A DNA stretch of 64,000 nt, from assembly GCA_012656075.1 (NCBI GenBank), contig JAAKBF010000039.1:62001-126000 (forward strand), given 5' to 3'. A program made the position numbers and the translations under genes. Of this stretch, positions 32,768-44,469 are shown in pieces (positions within the stretch are counted from its first letter, which is position 1; each line of letters begins with the position of its first letter). Below the pieces are notes generated by a model. The model was not told the origin of the DNA. It did not search any database and saw nothing but the letters and a program-made list of their open reading frames with translations. This DNA comes from Phytophthora hibernalis (taxonomy: Eukaryota > Oomycota > Peronosporomycetes > Peronosporales > Peronosporaceae).

Positions 32768-33655
32768 TCACATATGCGTGCGGGTGCAGGTCCAGAGATT
32801 GTTGTTGCTGGCGAGTTCGTCGCCCACGAGCTGCTTCCAGCTCTCGTGGGTCTGCTGAATCACGTCCACGGCAAAGTCTCGGGACTGTGCCTGTCCGTTA
32901 AAGGCAAAGTCACTCGGCGGTTTCCCATCCGGGATCTTGTAGTCGCGGAACCAGCGATGCACTTGCTCCACCACACCATGCAGCGGCGTGTCCCGCAGGT
33001 CCCCAATGTCGTTCACATGGGCCGCCAGCGGGTCGTTGACGTTGATGGCGAGCACCTTCCAGTCCGTCTCACCGCCGTCAATCATGCCCAGCACGCCCAG
33101 CACCTTGACGGGGTAGATTTCGCCCACGCGGGCGACGTGGCGGCCGATCTCGCACACGTCGATGGGGTCGTTGTCCCCTCCGTGGCTCGTGTTAGGGTCC
33201 ACATGGTTGGGGTCCTCCCATGTCTGCGGCAAGCAGCCGTAGTTCACGAGGGATTCACTGTGGTAGAGACGAGGGACGCCCCGCTTCTCGTCCTGCTTGA
33301 TGGGGTTGAACTCCTCGTCGCCTGCGATCTCCATTTTGGCTCGGGAACCCCGTGGAATTTCATTCACAAAGTGGAACACGGCGTTGCTGAGTTCGTGCGG
33401 GTGGTCCAGGGACGAGGCGGCGTACAGAGGCACGTGGTGCCACGGCGACTGCTTGCGGCCCAGTTTGTCGTAGAAGAAGTAGCGGCAGTCCAGAGTCCCT
33501 GGCTGCCCCTCGCGTCGCACCGTGTGCTGTGCATGCACAAGCATTAGATATTAGATACTGGAGGTGGATAGAGAGACACTTGCACCACAAACCAGAGACT
33601 TGCTCGACGTCGCGCGGATGAAGCGAGCGGCGCGAACACGCAGCGTCGACGCCAT
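32768..33655 (-). CDS. Mitochondrial soluble inorganic pyrophosphatase
   Basis: It hydrolyses pyrophosphate to phosphate, pulling biosynthetic reactions forward. Exon 1 (33655-33593) codes for an Arg/Ser-rich amphipathic start (MASTLRVRAARFIRATSS), a strong mitochondrial targeting signal. A 66-nt intron with a GTTTGT donor (33592-33527) follows; exon 2 runs from 33526 to 32768. The family I core is complete: FVNEIPRGSRAKMEI, YGCLPQTWEDPN, the metal-binding GGDNDPIDVCEIG and KVLGVLGMIDGGETDWK. The total of about 273 residues fits a eukaryotic PPase with presequence. The reading is unbroken. An in-frame ATG at 33544 lies inside the intron and is not the start. An Inr-like element sits 16 bp upstream. 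Confidence 0.92.
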
Positions 33656-33670
33656 GAAGACCATTGATGA

Positions 33671-33677
33671 AAAGTGA
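33671..33677 (-). promoter_or_regulatory. Oomycete Inr-like element TCACTTT (pyrophosphatase gene)
   Basis: It matches YCAYTYY on the minus strand, followed by TTTCATC, 16 bases before ATG 33655. It supports the two-exon model with the mitochondrial presequence. Confidence 0.4.
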
Positions 33678-33814
33678 GTCTCATCGTTTTAGATGCGGGA
33701 TAGCAGGACCTGCTATATTGCATATACAAGACTTTAAAGCAGCCTCTGTACATTCAAATATAATCACCTCTTCTGAAATTCATAATATCAAGGCTGGTAT
33801 TGAATTTTGCGCTG

Positions 33815-36065
33815 ATGGCGACGCTGCTGGACACGACCATGGCGGAGAGCGAGCCCTTGGAGCCTGAGACGGACGCCACAGAGGACGAGGACGAGGTCTT
33901 CTGCTTCGACGCGCCGTCGTACTACGACCTGAAGAACCCGTCGCTGGAGCAGCGCTACGTCAACAACGCGGACGGCTACTTCTCGACGCCCAGCCCTTCT
34001 TTTAGCGCGAAAACCGCGTCCACCGAGGCTAAAACGGACAACAACGAGCCCCAGGAGATGCAGGACACCGTCATGACAGAAGAGCAGGACGTGCAGCACG
34101 TGCTGAGCAGCAGCCACCTGCTGGAAGACAAGGAAGAGAGCTTCGAGGAGGTTTTCAGACACTACGCGTCCTCTTCCCAGTCCTCTGCCACGTCCTCCTA
34201 CCTTCTGCACGAGCTGGACACGTCCACACACAGCTCCCAGACGTCGTCGTCCTCTACGACGCTCAGGATGGAGCCCAAGAGCAGGTTCTCAGCTGCTGAC
34301 ACGCCGTCCAAGCTCATGCAGCCCACGCAGTCGTTTCTCAGGAGGATGCAGGCCGAGCAAAGAGTCAGAGAGCAGACGCTCATGGAGAACGTCCCTGTGG
34401 ACGACAAGCCGCACCGCGTGACGCGCCCCAGAAGCCCTAAACTGCACACACGCAGTCGCCCAGCCAACCCGAAGGACCCGTCGAGGATGAGCAGCACAAG
34501 TCGTGAGCTGCTCAAGATCCAGGAGGAGCGACTACTTCTGCAGCTGGAGAAGCTGAAGATCCGAGAGTTCCACGAGAAGACCAAGGTGCAACGCCCGCCC
34601 AACAACGTGCACCAGCGATCCACCAAGCAGCTCACGATCCCGCAGACGCCCCATTTCGAGGTGGAGAACCGCGTGCGCCGCTTTCATAGCGAGAGTAAAG
34701 CGGCTGAACAGGACAAGCCGCCTATTGCCGCGGAGAAGCTTCTGTCCCGTGATTTCGCGCTGCCTTTGCCTCCACAATCCAGAGAGACTCGACACGCACT
34801 GACGGTGCAGTGAATGTTGCTAACGAGATTGTTGCTGTTCAGGCACTAATGAGCATTTGTGTTTTGATTTTGTGTTGATCTTGCAGGCACCTCACGCCCC
34901 ACAGCTACATACTGCTACGCGAGCGTCGCAACGCCCGCCGCCAGCCCCACTGTCGCGAGAAAAGCCCCCTGCTGCTCCTAGCTATAGTCGCTCAAAATCT
35001 GGTGGCCTCACTCAGGTAATGTTTTCACAATTCGTGGTAATGTTGAACCAATATCTAACATGTTCAATAGCCGATGACCCCCAGTTGGAAACCGGTCGTA
35101 GAGCAGCTACGCACCGCCGACCAGTGGAGGTTGTCGATCATGATGCTGAAGAGCTTGCCAAGAAGTTTCACGCCCGACCTCTGAACAAGCACATTTTGGA
35201 GCCGAAGTCGTACCCTCGATACTCTCCTGCTAAATCAGACAGCAAGGCTCGTTTGACACAGCCTGTTGCGTCAAACTTAACGACATCTGCGCGACGTCAA
35301 AGTGCATCGGAGCGTGCTACATCTGTCACCGCTGAAATGGAACGTCACCGCATAGCGCGCGAGCAACGCATGAAATCACGACAGGCAGGCCAAACCACCC
35401 TGCAGAAGTCGGGTCCGGCATCTGTACGCCGGCCCGTGATCCCTGAAACCCCGCCACTGAAAAGCATCCAACTGCACCGGGAGTACCAGGAGAATTTCCG
35501 TCGCCGTATTGAAGCTGAAGAGGAGGAGAAGGAGAAGCAACGGGTCTTTAGAGCGAACCCCATGCGTGTCTCCTCATCGCCTGTGAGGTTCGAAGGTTCT
35601 ACGAAGCCACTCACTGAGGTGAAGCCGTTTGAATTACCAGGAGACCGTTATCACGAGCATGCACGCGACCGTCTCGAACATAAACGCCGCGAAGAACAAG
35701 AGCGTCTACAGTCTGCTGCCACTTTCCGAGCGAAGCCGATGCCGGTGTTCGAGACAGACAGCGTCCAAGTAAGCTCCAGCAGCAGGCCTCTTACAGTGAC
35801 TGAGTCTCCTGTGCTGGCAACCAACCGCCGAGCAACCGAACGATCCACCTTTGAAGAGGCCGAGAAAGAGCGCCGCGAACGAGAGGAAGCGTTTCGTGAA
35901 CAGCGAGAACTGCATGAACGCCAGCAGAAGGATGAGGAAATCAAGCGCATGCGCCGTAAAGAGATGATTTTCCACGCGCGGCCTGTTCCAGAAGACAAAC
36001 CTTTTCAGCTGAAGCACGATGCCGCCCCGTTAACGGAGCCGATTAGCCCATTTAAGTGCTCCTAG
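33815..36065 (+). CDS. TPX2-like spindle assembly / microtubule-binding protein
   Basis: TPX2 targets Aurora kinase and kinesin-5 to spindle microtubules and is released by Ran-GTP. ATG 33815 is chosen; the in-frame TTG at 33800 is not needed. The N-terminal third is acidic and Ser-rich. The TPX2 signature KQLTIPQTPHFEVENRVR stands near 34,625-34,680. Introns at 34805-34886 (82 nt) and 35015-35069 (55 nt) follow. The C-terminal half has repeated TPX2 blocks: KKFHARPLNKHIL, VKPFELPGDRYHEHARDR, ATFRAKPMPVFE and IFHARPVPEDKPFQL, separated by Arg/Glu-rich helices. After the second intron the frame only holds if one C is missing in the CCCCC run at 35078-35082, again a homopolymer loss. About 700 residues. 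Confidence 0.82.
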
Positions 36066-36398
36066 ACTTCGAATGGCGATCGTATCTACGCGTAACTTAC
36101 TCCCCGGATGTAGATTGACTGCTGCAGTCAGGAGATCCCACACGTCGTGCAGCAGCAACGGAGCAGCTTGTTGTCTATTCTACTGTGCGAAGATACCATG
36201 TACCTTACAGACCCAATCGCCCGAAAGGCGATCTAGCCACGATGAAGTTTAAAGTAATTCAACTGAGCTGTGGTTCTTATGCGGGTGGTGGCTTGCCTCC
36301 ACCCTGCCTGTTTTCTTGTTTGCTTGCTCTGAACAGGAAAAGGGTAAAGTCGCGAGCAAGAATCCATTTTGTCGGAGACCCAGGAAGTGATTAAGGGG
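36066..36398. other. Intergenic, promoter of the LRR gene
   Basis: No gene is seen. CCATTTT at 36364-36370 (Inr-like) stands 29 bases before the first codon of the signal peptide. Confidence 0.4.
36364..36370 (+). promoter_or_regulatory. Oomycete Inr-like element CCATTTT (LRR gene)
   Basis: It fits YCAYTYY and is followed by ATG 36399, the start of a clear signal peptide. It argues against the upstream in-frame TTG as start. Confidence 0.35.
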
Positions 36399-39300
36399 AT
36401 GAAGATGGCAACCACGGCACGATTGGTGATATTCATCGCGTTACAGTTGATCCACGGTTGTGGCAGTGACGACATCCTGAACATGTTGTTACCGTTTCTC
36501 GACTTGGAAGGACTCGCAGAGCAAGCAGCGACCGAAGCGTCCCGAGATGCAGCTACCGAAACCTCCTCATCAGTCGATGATACCTACCGGTTGGCACCTG
36601 TGGAGATGGAAATGCTGCTGCAGATGCGCAGAACTTGCCGAACGGGGCAATCGGAGGCGATGCGTACGTGGTGTATCGGCAGCGACAACGGCTCGTATTC
36701 GGATGAAGAGCATGGCACTCATGCACAGTGTCCGCATGGTCTGTTGACACACCCATGCACTGGCCGAGTACTTCACACTAATAACAGCGCGATCGAGGAA
36801 GATATTGCGTTCTTGTGGCCCTGGGAAGGAATCAAGTGTGACGCCTACACAGACCCGACTACTGTGACACACATGTAAGTTTTTACTTATGGACGTGCGT
36901 GCGCGTTTAAGACTAAATGTTGCCACTGTAGCTATCTTCCAGACGAGGGCTTGACCTGCGAGCTGGCTGAACTGGATCTGAGCGCGATGGTGTCGCTGGA
37001 GCAGTTGTAGGTGCTGTCTCTCACACTGAATGCCAACACAATGACAGGAAAGAGAACCAACACTACTGTGGGTTTCTTTGTGTGTGCTGGCAACAGAGAT
37101 CTATCAAGAAACCAACTGCATGGAGCCTTTCCGGAATGGCTAGGCGAGATGGCACTGCTTCGGCTGTTAAACCTGGAGGGCAACCAACTTACAGGAGATA
37201 TTTCCTCGTCTTTTGCCGACAACGACGCCGTTGAATTGATGTAAGATGGCACTTTGATTACTCGAACTCGTTCGCGAACCCAGACATATCTAACTCTTGT
37301 CTGCGCGGATGCAGCAATCTTTCGGGGAACAATCTGACAGCCTCCACACTCCGCTTTTTCGACGCATTTCATCGCCTTCAACACTTGTACGTAGACCTGT
37401 GGTATTCTCTATCTTCTGCCTTTCGTTGACGCTCTTGTGGGGCTGTGACTTGTGTCAGGGACTTATCCTCCAACAATATTAAACTGGAGCTACCAAGAAA
37501 CATCTTTGCGAGCGAGTTCTTGCGATCCGTGTACGTAGCTTGCGCTGTATTCACATACGCCCGTATTGTTTTTCATATCTTGCACGGTTTAAGTAGAAAC
37601 CTCAGTCACAACTGGTTTCATGGAGACCTGCCGCAGCTACCTGTTTTCCAGTTCGTGGTGTCGCTGTAAGTGCTTGGTCACACCTTACCAAAACAGCTAG
37701 CCAACACAACTGACTGGAGCTCGTGGTGCTATGTACAGCGACTTATCGTCCAATTTGCTTACGGGTGAGATCCCCTCACAACTCTCACTCTGGGGTCGAG
37801 AAGATCCACACGACCCCGATGAGAACTCCACTTTAACAATCGTGTATGTTGACTCCATTCTGCTTTAAGCACCAAGCGATGATTTTGATTGTGGCTTCGT
37901 GCTTTTTCTTGCAGCGATGTCTCGGACAACTTTCTTACGGGCACTTTACCGGTGATATCAAACCAGACGTTTCTACAGCGATTGTAAGTTATGCACGTGC
38001 GAGTTGTACACAGGCCACTGACACGCACTGACACTCATCTTGCCACTAGTGATGTCCACAACAACGCTTTTGGTGGGGTTTTACCTGAATTTCCGCCCAC
38101 GCTGTAAGTGAACTGCGGTCAATATTCTGCATGAACATGTATAGCTCCATCTCATCGCATCATGATTTTCAGACTGAAGCATGCCGAGCCCGCTCAGTTC
38201 GACGGAAATGCATTCTTGTGCCCAATGCCGTCGGCGTTACTGCCGAGTAATTTGACGTGCGTATGCGGCAATGGCTACAGCACCAAGTCGAGTGTCGATT
38301 CCAGCGATGATTTGGGGGTAGTGATTTCTGCCAACGACGCTGTCGACCTCTGTCTGCCGTGTCCCGGAGGTTCATACTCGAATACTACCACAAATCAAAA
38401 GTGCAATTTGTGCCCTGCTGGGTCTACTCCGGGGTCAGCAGTCAGCGGAAGGGCTAATCACTGCAGACTCTGCATTCCGGGTACCTACACGAATGAACGT
38501 GGCTCACAGAATTGTATGGCGTGTTCTCCGGGGACTTTCGTGAATGATGTTGGAGTGACATCGTGCGAGCCGTGTAGACCAGGAGAGTTTGCAGCAGCAG
38601 AGGGTTCAACAAAGTGCACTGAATGCTCCGTGGGAACTTTTTCGGGCTCGATTGGATCTGCTGCATGCGCTTCATGCCCAGGCGGAACGCATGTGAACGC
38701 GCAGGGTGAAGCCGAGTGTTTGATGTGCTCGATTGGCACATATCAAGACGTGGATGGGTCAGTGGCCTGCAAAACGTGTCCAGTTGGGTATATCGCGCCG
38801 CAACCCGGGCACGTAAAGTGCTCGCCATGCCCTCCTGGAAGTTTTTACAATGATAAATTGATGACATGCACGCTTTGCCGCCCAAACACGTTTGCAGGAG
38901 CGCCTGCTCAGAAGCAATGCAGCAAGTGTGAGAACGGCACTGTCGCTGAGGGCTTTGGCAATGAGAAGTGCTTTGCAGTTGCTGCTCCTGGATCGGGATA
39001 CCTGTCCTCAGAAGCTACTTCGGCCCTCGTGAAGTGTGAACCTGGAGCATTCAATGACGGCACGTGGCGCACCTGCCAGTCTTGTCTACCGGGAACATTT
39101 TCAGCAGATAGTGGCTCGCACAATTGCTCCACTTGTGCCAAAGGCAGCTTCGCATCCAACAAAGGCTCTGCCTACTGCGAGAAGGCCCCGGCAGGTTCGT
39201 TCGTCGATTTTGAAGGTGCACTGCGAGCGGAGCCATGTCCACCCAACTTTATTGCCGCTGTGAATGGCTCCGTAGTGTGCACACCATGTCAGACACCAGC

Positions 39301-40451
39301 ATATAGCTTCCTGTATGGCGGAGTCGCATGCAGTATTGCTAAGGCTGGCGAAGTATATGACCACGTGACCTGGCCTCGCTTAACTCTGGACTTAGCGGGT
39401 GTTGAACAACACAAGCTGCTTCAAGCCAGGGACGCCGACCACATACCAGCAATTATTGCTCTTACCCAGGTCTGGACTGATACGCTGACGAATTATTCGG
39501 AGTCCAGTTATCAGTTGCATGTGCTCGAAGTGATCGAGTGCAAAGATTTGACTCACTCAACGAGAGTGATCGTTGCAGTGGAGACCATAACACCGTCAAC
39601 AAAAATTGGTGCATATAATAGTTTTCAGAGTGAAGTGGGCGACGCAGTTCATCAAGCGACCGAAGCGGCTGAAAGTGCACTAAACGACTTGCTGGACGAA
39701 CTTGACGCGTCAAATGTTGGCAAAGGAAGTGATGGCACCAATGTGACGGAACTGGTGACAACCACTGCGTTTCAAGACAGATTGGTACGCCAGTTAAACC
39801 GCGTGAATCTGTTCGACGGAGCGTTGTCGTTTAGAATGCTCAATCTGTCGATAGCTGATCCTCCGTTCAATGCGACCCGTGCAGTGGCTTGTGCTCCAGG
39901 TACATTTTTCACCTTGACTGGGAGTTCAGCCCGTGGATGTCGACCATGTCCGATGGGTTCGTACTCATCGACAAGTGGTGCATTGAAGTGCAAGCTGTGT
40001 CATCGAGGGACCTTTTCATCCAAAGATGGGCAGGTAGAGTGCAGCTCGTGTCCAATTGGTGCCGATGCTGAAGAAGGCGCTATCAGTTGTGTGAAATGCT
40101 CTTGGTTCACGTACGAGTGCGAAGGATTCTGGCAAGACTTGGTGATGGCGGTGTGCATTGTTGTAGCACTGTTTCGAATGGTTTGGAAGAAGATCCGCCG
40201 TCTTTGCGCAGGTGACCAAGACCAACAACAGCAAGACGAGAATATGGCATTAATGACAGCTGTACGAACCCATGGCCGCACTTTTGATGGTGTGCAGTAT
40301 GCCCCGATGGTAGGACGTCTTGCCAACAACATATTAGTACGAAATTGCTAAACCTGGTTTAATGTTGTGGTTTTTACAGGGCATCGTATCTGCAGACACG
40401 ATGTTTGGCCAATTGCGCGCTGGTATAACATCGAGACCGGTTGGCAACTAA
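36399..40451 (+). CDS. Receptor-like protein: signal peptide, LRRs, GCC2/GCC3 Cys-rich repeats, one membrane segment
   Basis: This is a large surface protein. Exon 1 (36399-36874) carries a signal peptide (MATTARLVIFIALQLIHG) and a Cys-containing cap. Eight short exons follow (36932-37006, 37097-37240, 37315-37386, 37459-37530, 37597-37665, 37739-37843, 37915-37983, 38050-38103), nearly each encoding one leucine-rich repeat split at the same point (L|DLSxNxLxG) by phase-2 introns. Exon 10 from 38173 carries about a dozen ephrin-receptor-like GCC2/GCC3 repeats (CxxCPxGxF), a 230-residue unknown domain, two more Cys repeats and a membrane segment (LVMAVCIVVALF) followed by KKIRRLC. The reading stops at 40351, but a 43-nt intron (40337-40379) would add a 24-residue tail ending at 40451. 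There is no kinase domain. It may be a sensor or cell-surface adhesion protein. Confidence 0.82.
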
Positions 40452-40960
40452 GACGCTCAAGGTTTGGAAATTGCAAAGTGGAGACGAAAATGCTCAGCGA
40501 GGTGAGTAATATCGCCTCCACTGGCGGAACGTTCAACATGGCTGCGGTGCAGCACATCGCAGCGAAGACGAACACCTTGAAGAAAGAAAGAAACAAAAGT
40601 TTGCAAGTCGTCGTGGCCCAATGTCGCGAAGGTGACACCGCGATCATCACCGGTCACTATCGGATACTACATTTCAGTCTAAAATAAGGCGAAACCCATT
40701 ATCCATGCTGGCATCCTTGCCAAGACTTCCTTGGTGCCCGACAACGACTCCTACACACATCCAGACGCCAACGCGCCCTGGATTTGGCCAGGTGGGTGCA
40801 GCTAACTCGGTTCGCACCAGAATTTCACTTGGGTTCACTATGGGGTGGCTGCGGCTAGGCGAGCGGACGACGCGTCAACAGGCTTCTGAAACTTCCAACT
40901 TCCCTTCTTCAGTTCCAGTCAGCAATTGGCAGAGGACCGGTCCCCATTGGTATCCGCGTC
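40452..40960. other. Intergenic, no gene seen
   Basis: Some open frames are present, but without protein-like features. It would include the promoter of the coiled-coil gene. Confidence 0.45.
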
Positions 40961-41649
40961 ATGTTAGGCACGCAGGCGCCGACTAGCAACTGGGGGAATA
41001 ACTTCGGGCCGCGCACGGACATGGACAGCGTGCCGCTCTTCGAGCGCGAGCACCGCAACGACAGCCAACTGGTGCAGCGTCTACAGAACGAACTGGCGGA
41101 CGCTAAGCGCTTCGTGGAGGCGCAGGCGAGACGCCAGAACGACCTCGAGTACGTGAACGAGGACCTGGAGCGGCGACTGGAGCAGGAGGCGCTGGAGCGC
41201 ATCACGCTGGACGCGCAGAAGGCCGCAGATGAAAAGTAGGTGCGCGTCATCAAACAATTTCTAGTCGATACCTAAGTTTCTGTGATCACAGACGGTGGCA
41301 GCAGGAGAAAGGGGCGTTGCAGGAGCAACTTAAGACCTGGGAGGCGCGCTTCGAAGAGGAGACGCGTCGACGCTCCATGGCTGAAGACCGGCTGCGTCGT
41401 GCCGAGAAGGAGCTGTACCGCATGCACCAGAAGAAGTACGACATCGAGAAGCAGGTGCGACGGGAGGAGAGCGAGAAGCGCAAACACGAGGAGATGATTG
41501 TGCGCAGTCTGCAGTCGGACTCGCAACGCGCGCAGCAGAATGCGGCCAACGGGTTCCTGGACCCGACCGTGAACCCCAAAGACGCCAAACCCGCCACGGT
41601 CCGCACGAGGCAGGCGCTGAGCTCTGCGATGGACTTCCTGGGCGTCTGA
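40961..41649 (+). CDS. Coiled-coil protein of unknown function
   Basis: Two exons: 40961-41235 and 41292-41649, with a 56-nt GT-AG intron that preserves frame. The product of about 210 residues is almost wholly alpha-helical with heptad character (DSQLVQRLQNELADAKRFVE, RRSMAEDRLRRAEKELYR) and is rich in Glu, Arg and Gln. It ends in a short non-helical tail (SSAMDFLGV). There is no enzyme motif, membrane segment or signal peptide. It is probably a structural or scaffold protein. The start ATG 40961 is the first in frame before the helical part. Confidence 0.7.
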
Positions 41650-42441
41650 ACTGCAGTCAAGACTAGAGGTGAGAAACTATACCTGGCCATGCTGGCTGGA
41701 TGAAGCTCTTCGAAGCTGTAGGCTGGTTGGTGATGCCAATTGAAACCTTTTAAGCAGCGGGAGGGAAAGAGGAGCAGCGTCGGGTTCGCTCGCTCGCTCT
41801 TGGTGGCGCGTGTATCATATGAGCAGGACGTAGCTAGCCACTTGCATATAACTTCGCGTTTCTCTTTTCAGTTGGTGTTGCGATTGCGTGTTTCGAGTCG
41901 AGAGAACTTCAACTTAAACGCCCTTAATACGAGTCGTATGTCGCCAAACTTCAGTCACCGTTTCATACTGCAACGTACACTTTTCGATATGGCTACATTT
42001 CTGAAGCGGAGACCTTCGTCACGACGTCGCAACGGAGAGTGCCTCATGTTGCCTTTACAGTGTTTTCCATTCGAGACGGTTGTCAAGTCTGGACATGCTG
42101 CTCACGAAGAGACGTCGACAGGCTTGCAATGCCTGGAAAGCTCATGTAGCAGCGAGCGTCAATGCAGCCGATACGAGCTTCTGCAAAACTCCTCGGGCGT
42201 TTCTGCAAGCCAGCGGTGGAAATCGTCTCTATGCGAGCTGGTCACCCACCACTTGTCACTTGCAACGACCAGCTGGACGCGGTGCACGCACGGTGGAAAG
42301 GCAGCGACTCGATCGTCCTGCCTCTGCCTTTCGGCACCACCCCCAATTGGCGTCGCACAGCTCGAAGCCCGCTCGAAAATAGTTCTCAATCCGTCGTCGC
42401 CACCACTTCCTTATCCGCCTCTGTCACCGCAGTACAAGACG
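41650..42441. other. Upstream region of the PX gene, uncertain coding
   Basis: The PX reading frame stays open back to 41740 without a stop, which would add 234 residues of Arg/Ser/Cys-rich sequence with no domain. I treat this as leader or promoter, but a longer N-terminus cannot be excluded. Confidence 0.4.
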
Positions 42442-43440
42442 ATGCCAGTCGTCGTCGACACCATCCAACCGCTGAGCACCGCCACGACGGTTGCGCTCAG
42501 CTCGAACCCGAGCCAGCAGGACATCGATTCGACAACGAGCACGCAACTTGACCATGCCGTCGCGAAGAAAGTCGCAGCAGACCGAGCACGCGAGACCAGC
42601 GCATCGGCCGCCGTATTAGGCGGTTGTATGCCAGAGAGCCATTATCTGAACGGCCAAGACAAAATGGTGCAGTTTGCGGGTCTCTACGTCGTGCGCGGCC
42701 CCACGGAATCCAAACATGTGCGCTACACGATGGACGTTGCGGTCGCCGATCTGCAGCTGCGCGGACGCTGCATCCAGCGCTTCCAGAGCTTCTTCCTGCT
42801 GCGCAAACGACTTCTCGAAGTGCTCAAGACTTGCCGAGGTCGACTTCCTTCGCGAAAGAGCACGCTGATCGGAGATGAAGACGGACCACAGATTTCTGCG
42901 GGTGCAGAGCTCGTGGAGCTGCTCACTCGTCCTCGCTGCATCCAGTGCCCCGAGTGCGAGGCAGCGTACGACCAGCTTGCGGCTGTCAAGTTCCCACGCC
43001 GCACTCTGTTCCCACCGAGTCTGCAGGACATCCAAGAGAGATCTCAGATGCTCGAGACGTTCCTCGACTACTGCGTCCGGATTGCAACGACGTGGCCTGC
43101 TTGCCAGCGCAGTAAGCGGTTGTTCATTGCTGCACTGGGCAAGTTCCTGGGCGTGGACCTGAAGGAGCACCTAGCCAACCACAAGGAAGTTGGCTCCGTG
43201 TCGGAAGCTCGCACCGTCAACAACCGAGATGAAGGTGAAGAGGAGGACTCGGAGAAGACCGAGTCTTCCAGCAAGGTCGTGTATCTGCCGTCTCCGCACG
43301 AAGTTAGCGAACGAGTTCACTCGAGCGACAGCGACGACATCGAAGACGACCGCCAAAGCGAGCCAAACTTCTCCTTCATCTCGAATCCCTCCAAGGAGAA
43401 CGAGGGTGAAGGAATGGTGCGCTCCCAGTCGCATTGCTAA
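42442..43440 (+). CDS. PX-domain (phosphoinositide-binding) protein
   Basis: PX domains bind PI3P and place proteins on endosomes. From ATG 42442 (MPVVVDTIQPLS) a Ser/Thr-rich leader of about 75 residues precedes the domain. It has YTMDVAVADLQ (first strands), RCIQRFQSFFLLRKRLLEVL (the F/Y-S-x-F region and following helix), a Cys-rich insertion RCIQCPECEAAYDQLAA, then KFPRRTLFPPSLQDIQERSQML (the PxxP-like loop and Arg for the 3-phosphate) and LETFLDYCVRIA. The C-terminus is acidic and Ser-rich (DSDDIEDDRQSE), probably disordered. One unbroken exon. Alternative start at 41740, see the upstream entry. Confidence 0.78.
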   Translation: MPVVVDTIQPLSTATTVALSSNPSQQDIDSTTSTQLDHAVAKKVAADRARETSASAAVLGGCMPESHYLNGQDKMVQFAGLYVVRGPTESKHVRYTMDVAVADLQLRGRCIQRFQSFFLLRKRLLEVLKTCRGRLPSRKSTLIGDEDGPQISAGAELVELLTRPRCIQCPECEAAYDQLAAVKFPRRTLFPPSLQDIQERSQMLETFLDYCVRIATTWPACQRSKRLFIAALGKFLGVDLKEHLANHKEVGSVSEARTVNNRDEGEEEDSEKTESSSKVVYLPSPHEVSERVHSSDSDDIEDDRQSEPNFSFISNPSKENEGEGMVRSQSHC

Positions 43441-43524
43441 AAGTTTTTCATTCATGTGGAAGTTGCCGTAGGGATAATACATTTTCCCTATCTACATAAG
43501 TCTCGTCGTAGGTTTTTGCTACCA

Positions 43525-43531
43525 TCATTTC
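43525..43531 (+). promoter_or_regulatory. Oomycete Inr-like element TCATTTC (dioxygenase gene)
   Basis: It matches YCAYTYY and lies 41 bases before ATG 43572. Confidence 0.35.
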
Positions 43532-43571
43532 AGCACATGCAAACAAAGACTCGCTAAGCTTAGCGGAGACC

Positions 43572-44427
43572 ATGAGCTCAAGTGAATTGGCTCGAAGTGT
43601 CCATTCGGATGGGTTCGCAGTGCTGCCTATTGCGAGGTATGGAGCCCCGCAGTCTGTCGTGGAGCGATTGCGAACTCAGGTGCTTCACCGCTACGAGGAA
43701 TTTCTGGCTGACGCTGAAGCGCAGCAACTGGATCTGAAACTTCGCGAAAACTCGGAGCGTTTAACAGGTTTCTACGTGCGCGAAGGCGGTCGGATTGACA
43801 TGCAGCTGAGCACTTCGGCGTTCCAGACTCGGCTCTTGACGTCCGACGCAGTGGAGACTGTGGACATGAATCTGCTGAAAGAGATGGCTGCAGCTTGGCA
43901 GTCGGTACTCGAGGAGCTCTTCGCACCGGACGGATACCATCTCGAGTACATTGGCTGTGTGTTGTCCCGACCGGGAGATGCCGACCAGAACTGGCATTTG
44001 GACGGTGTGCACCGCAACCAACACGTCCAGGAACCAGGTGAGATACAATGTAGTTGGGAAGGTTGGTTGGTCTGACTGTTTGTTGATTTCAGTTGACCGC
44101 GTCAACGTGTTTGTGCCGCTGGTGACCATTACGGACAAGACTGGAGGCACGGAGATGAAGACCAAGTCGCATATTCACGATAATGGAGCTCGTGGGACGG
44201 CGTTTGAAGGTTACAGCGATCTGCCAAGTGTCTCCGCCACTGTGGAAGCGGGGACGCCAATGCTCATGGACTACCGCGTGTGGCACCGAGGTTTGGCTAA
44301 CACCAGCGACAGCACTGTGCGTCCGCTGCTTTACTTCAAGTATGCCAAGGTGGTGACACCTGCGGCGACCAAGGTTTCGGCTACCAGGGAAAGGAAGAGG
44401 AAGAGAATCACGCCGATGCTGGTCTAA
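43572..44427 (+). CDS. Phytanoyl-CoA-dioxygenase-like Fe(II)/2-oxoglutarate oxygenase
   Basis: Members of this fold hydroxylate a substrate using Fe(II), oxygen and 2-oxoglutarate. Two exons, 43572-44037 and 44093-44427, separated by a 55-nt intron (GTGAGA donor, TTTCAG acceptor) that keeps frame. The metal triad is visible: NWHLDGVH gives the HxD pair just before the intron and DYRVWHRGLANTS the distal His. RPLLYFKYAK then gives the Arg expected to bind 2-oxoglutarate. Length of about 265 residues fits the PhyH family. The C-terminus is basic (RERKRKR), perhaps a nuclear signal. The substrate is unknown. Confidence 0.82.
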
Positions 44428-44469
44428 GGGAAGAATGGAGTGAGTTATGACGAAACCCGCGCCTTGTGT

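Noticed and set aside
36369..36371. TTG start upstream of the LRR gene
   Set aside because: ATG 36399 gives a proper signal peptide and fits the Inr distance; oomycetes do not normally use TTG.
41740..42441. N-terminal extension of the PX gene
   Set aside because: Open but Arg/Ser/Cys-rich with no domain; ATG 42442 gives a protein of usual size. Kept only as an alternative.
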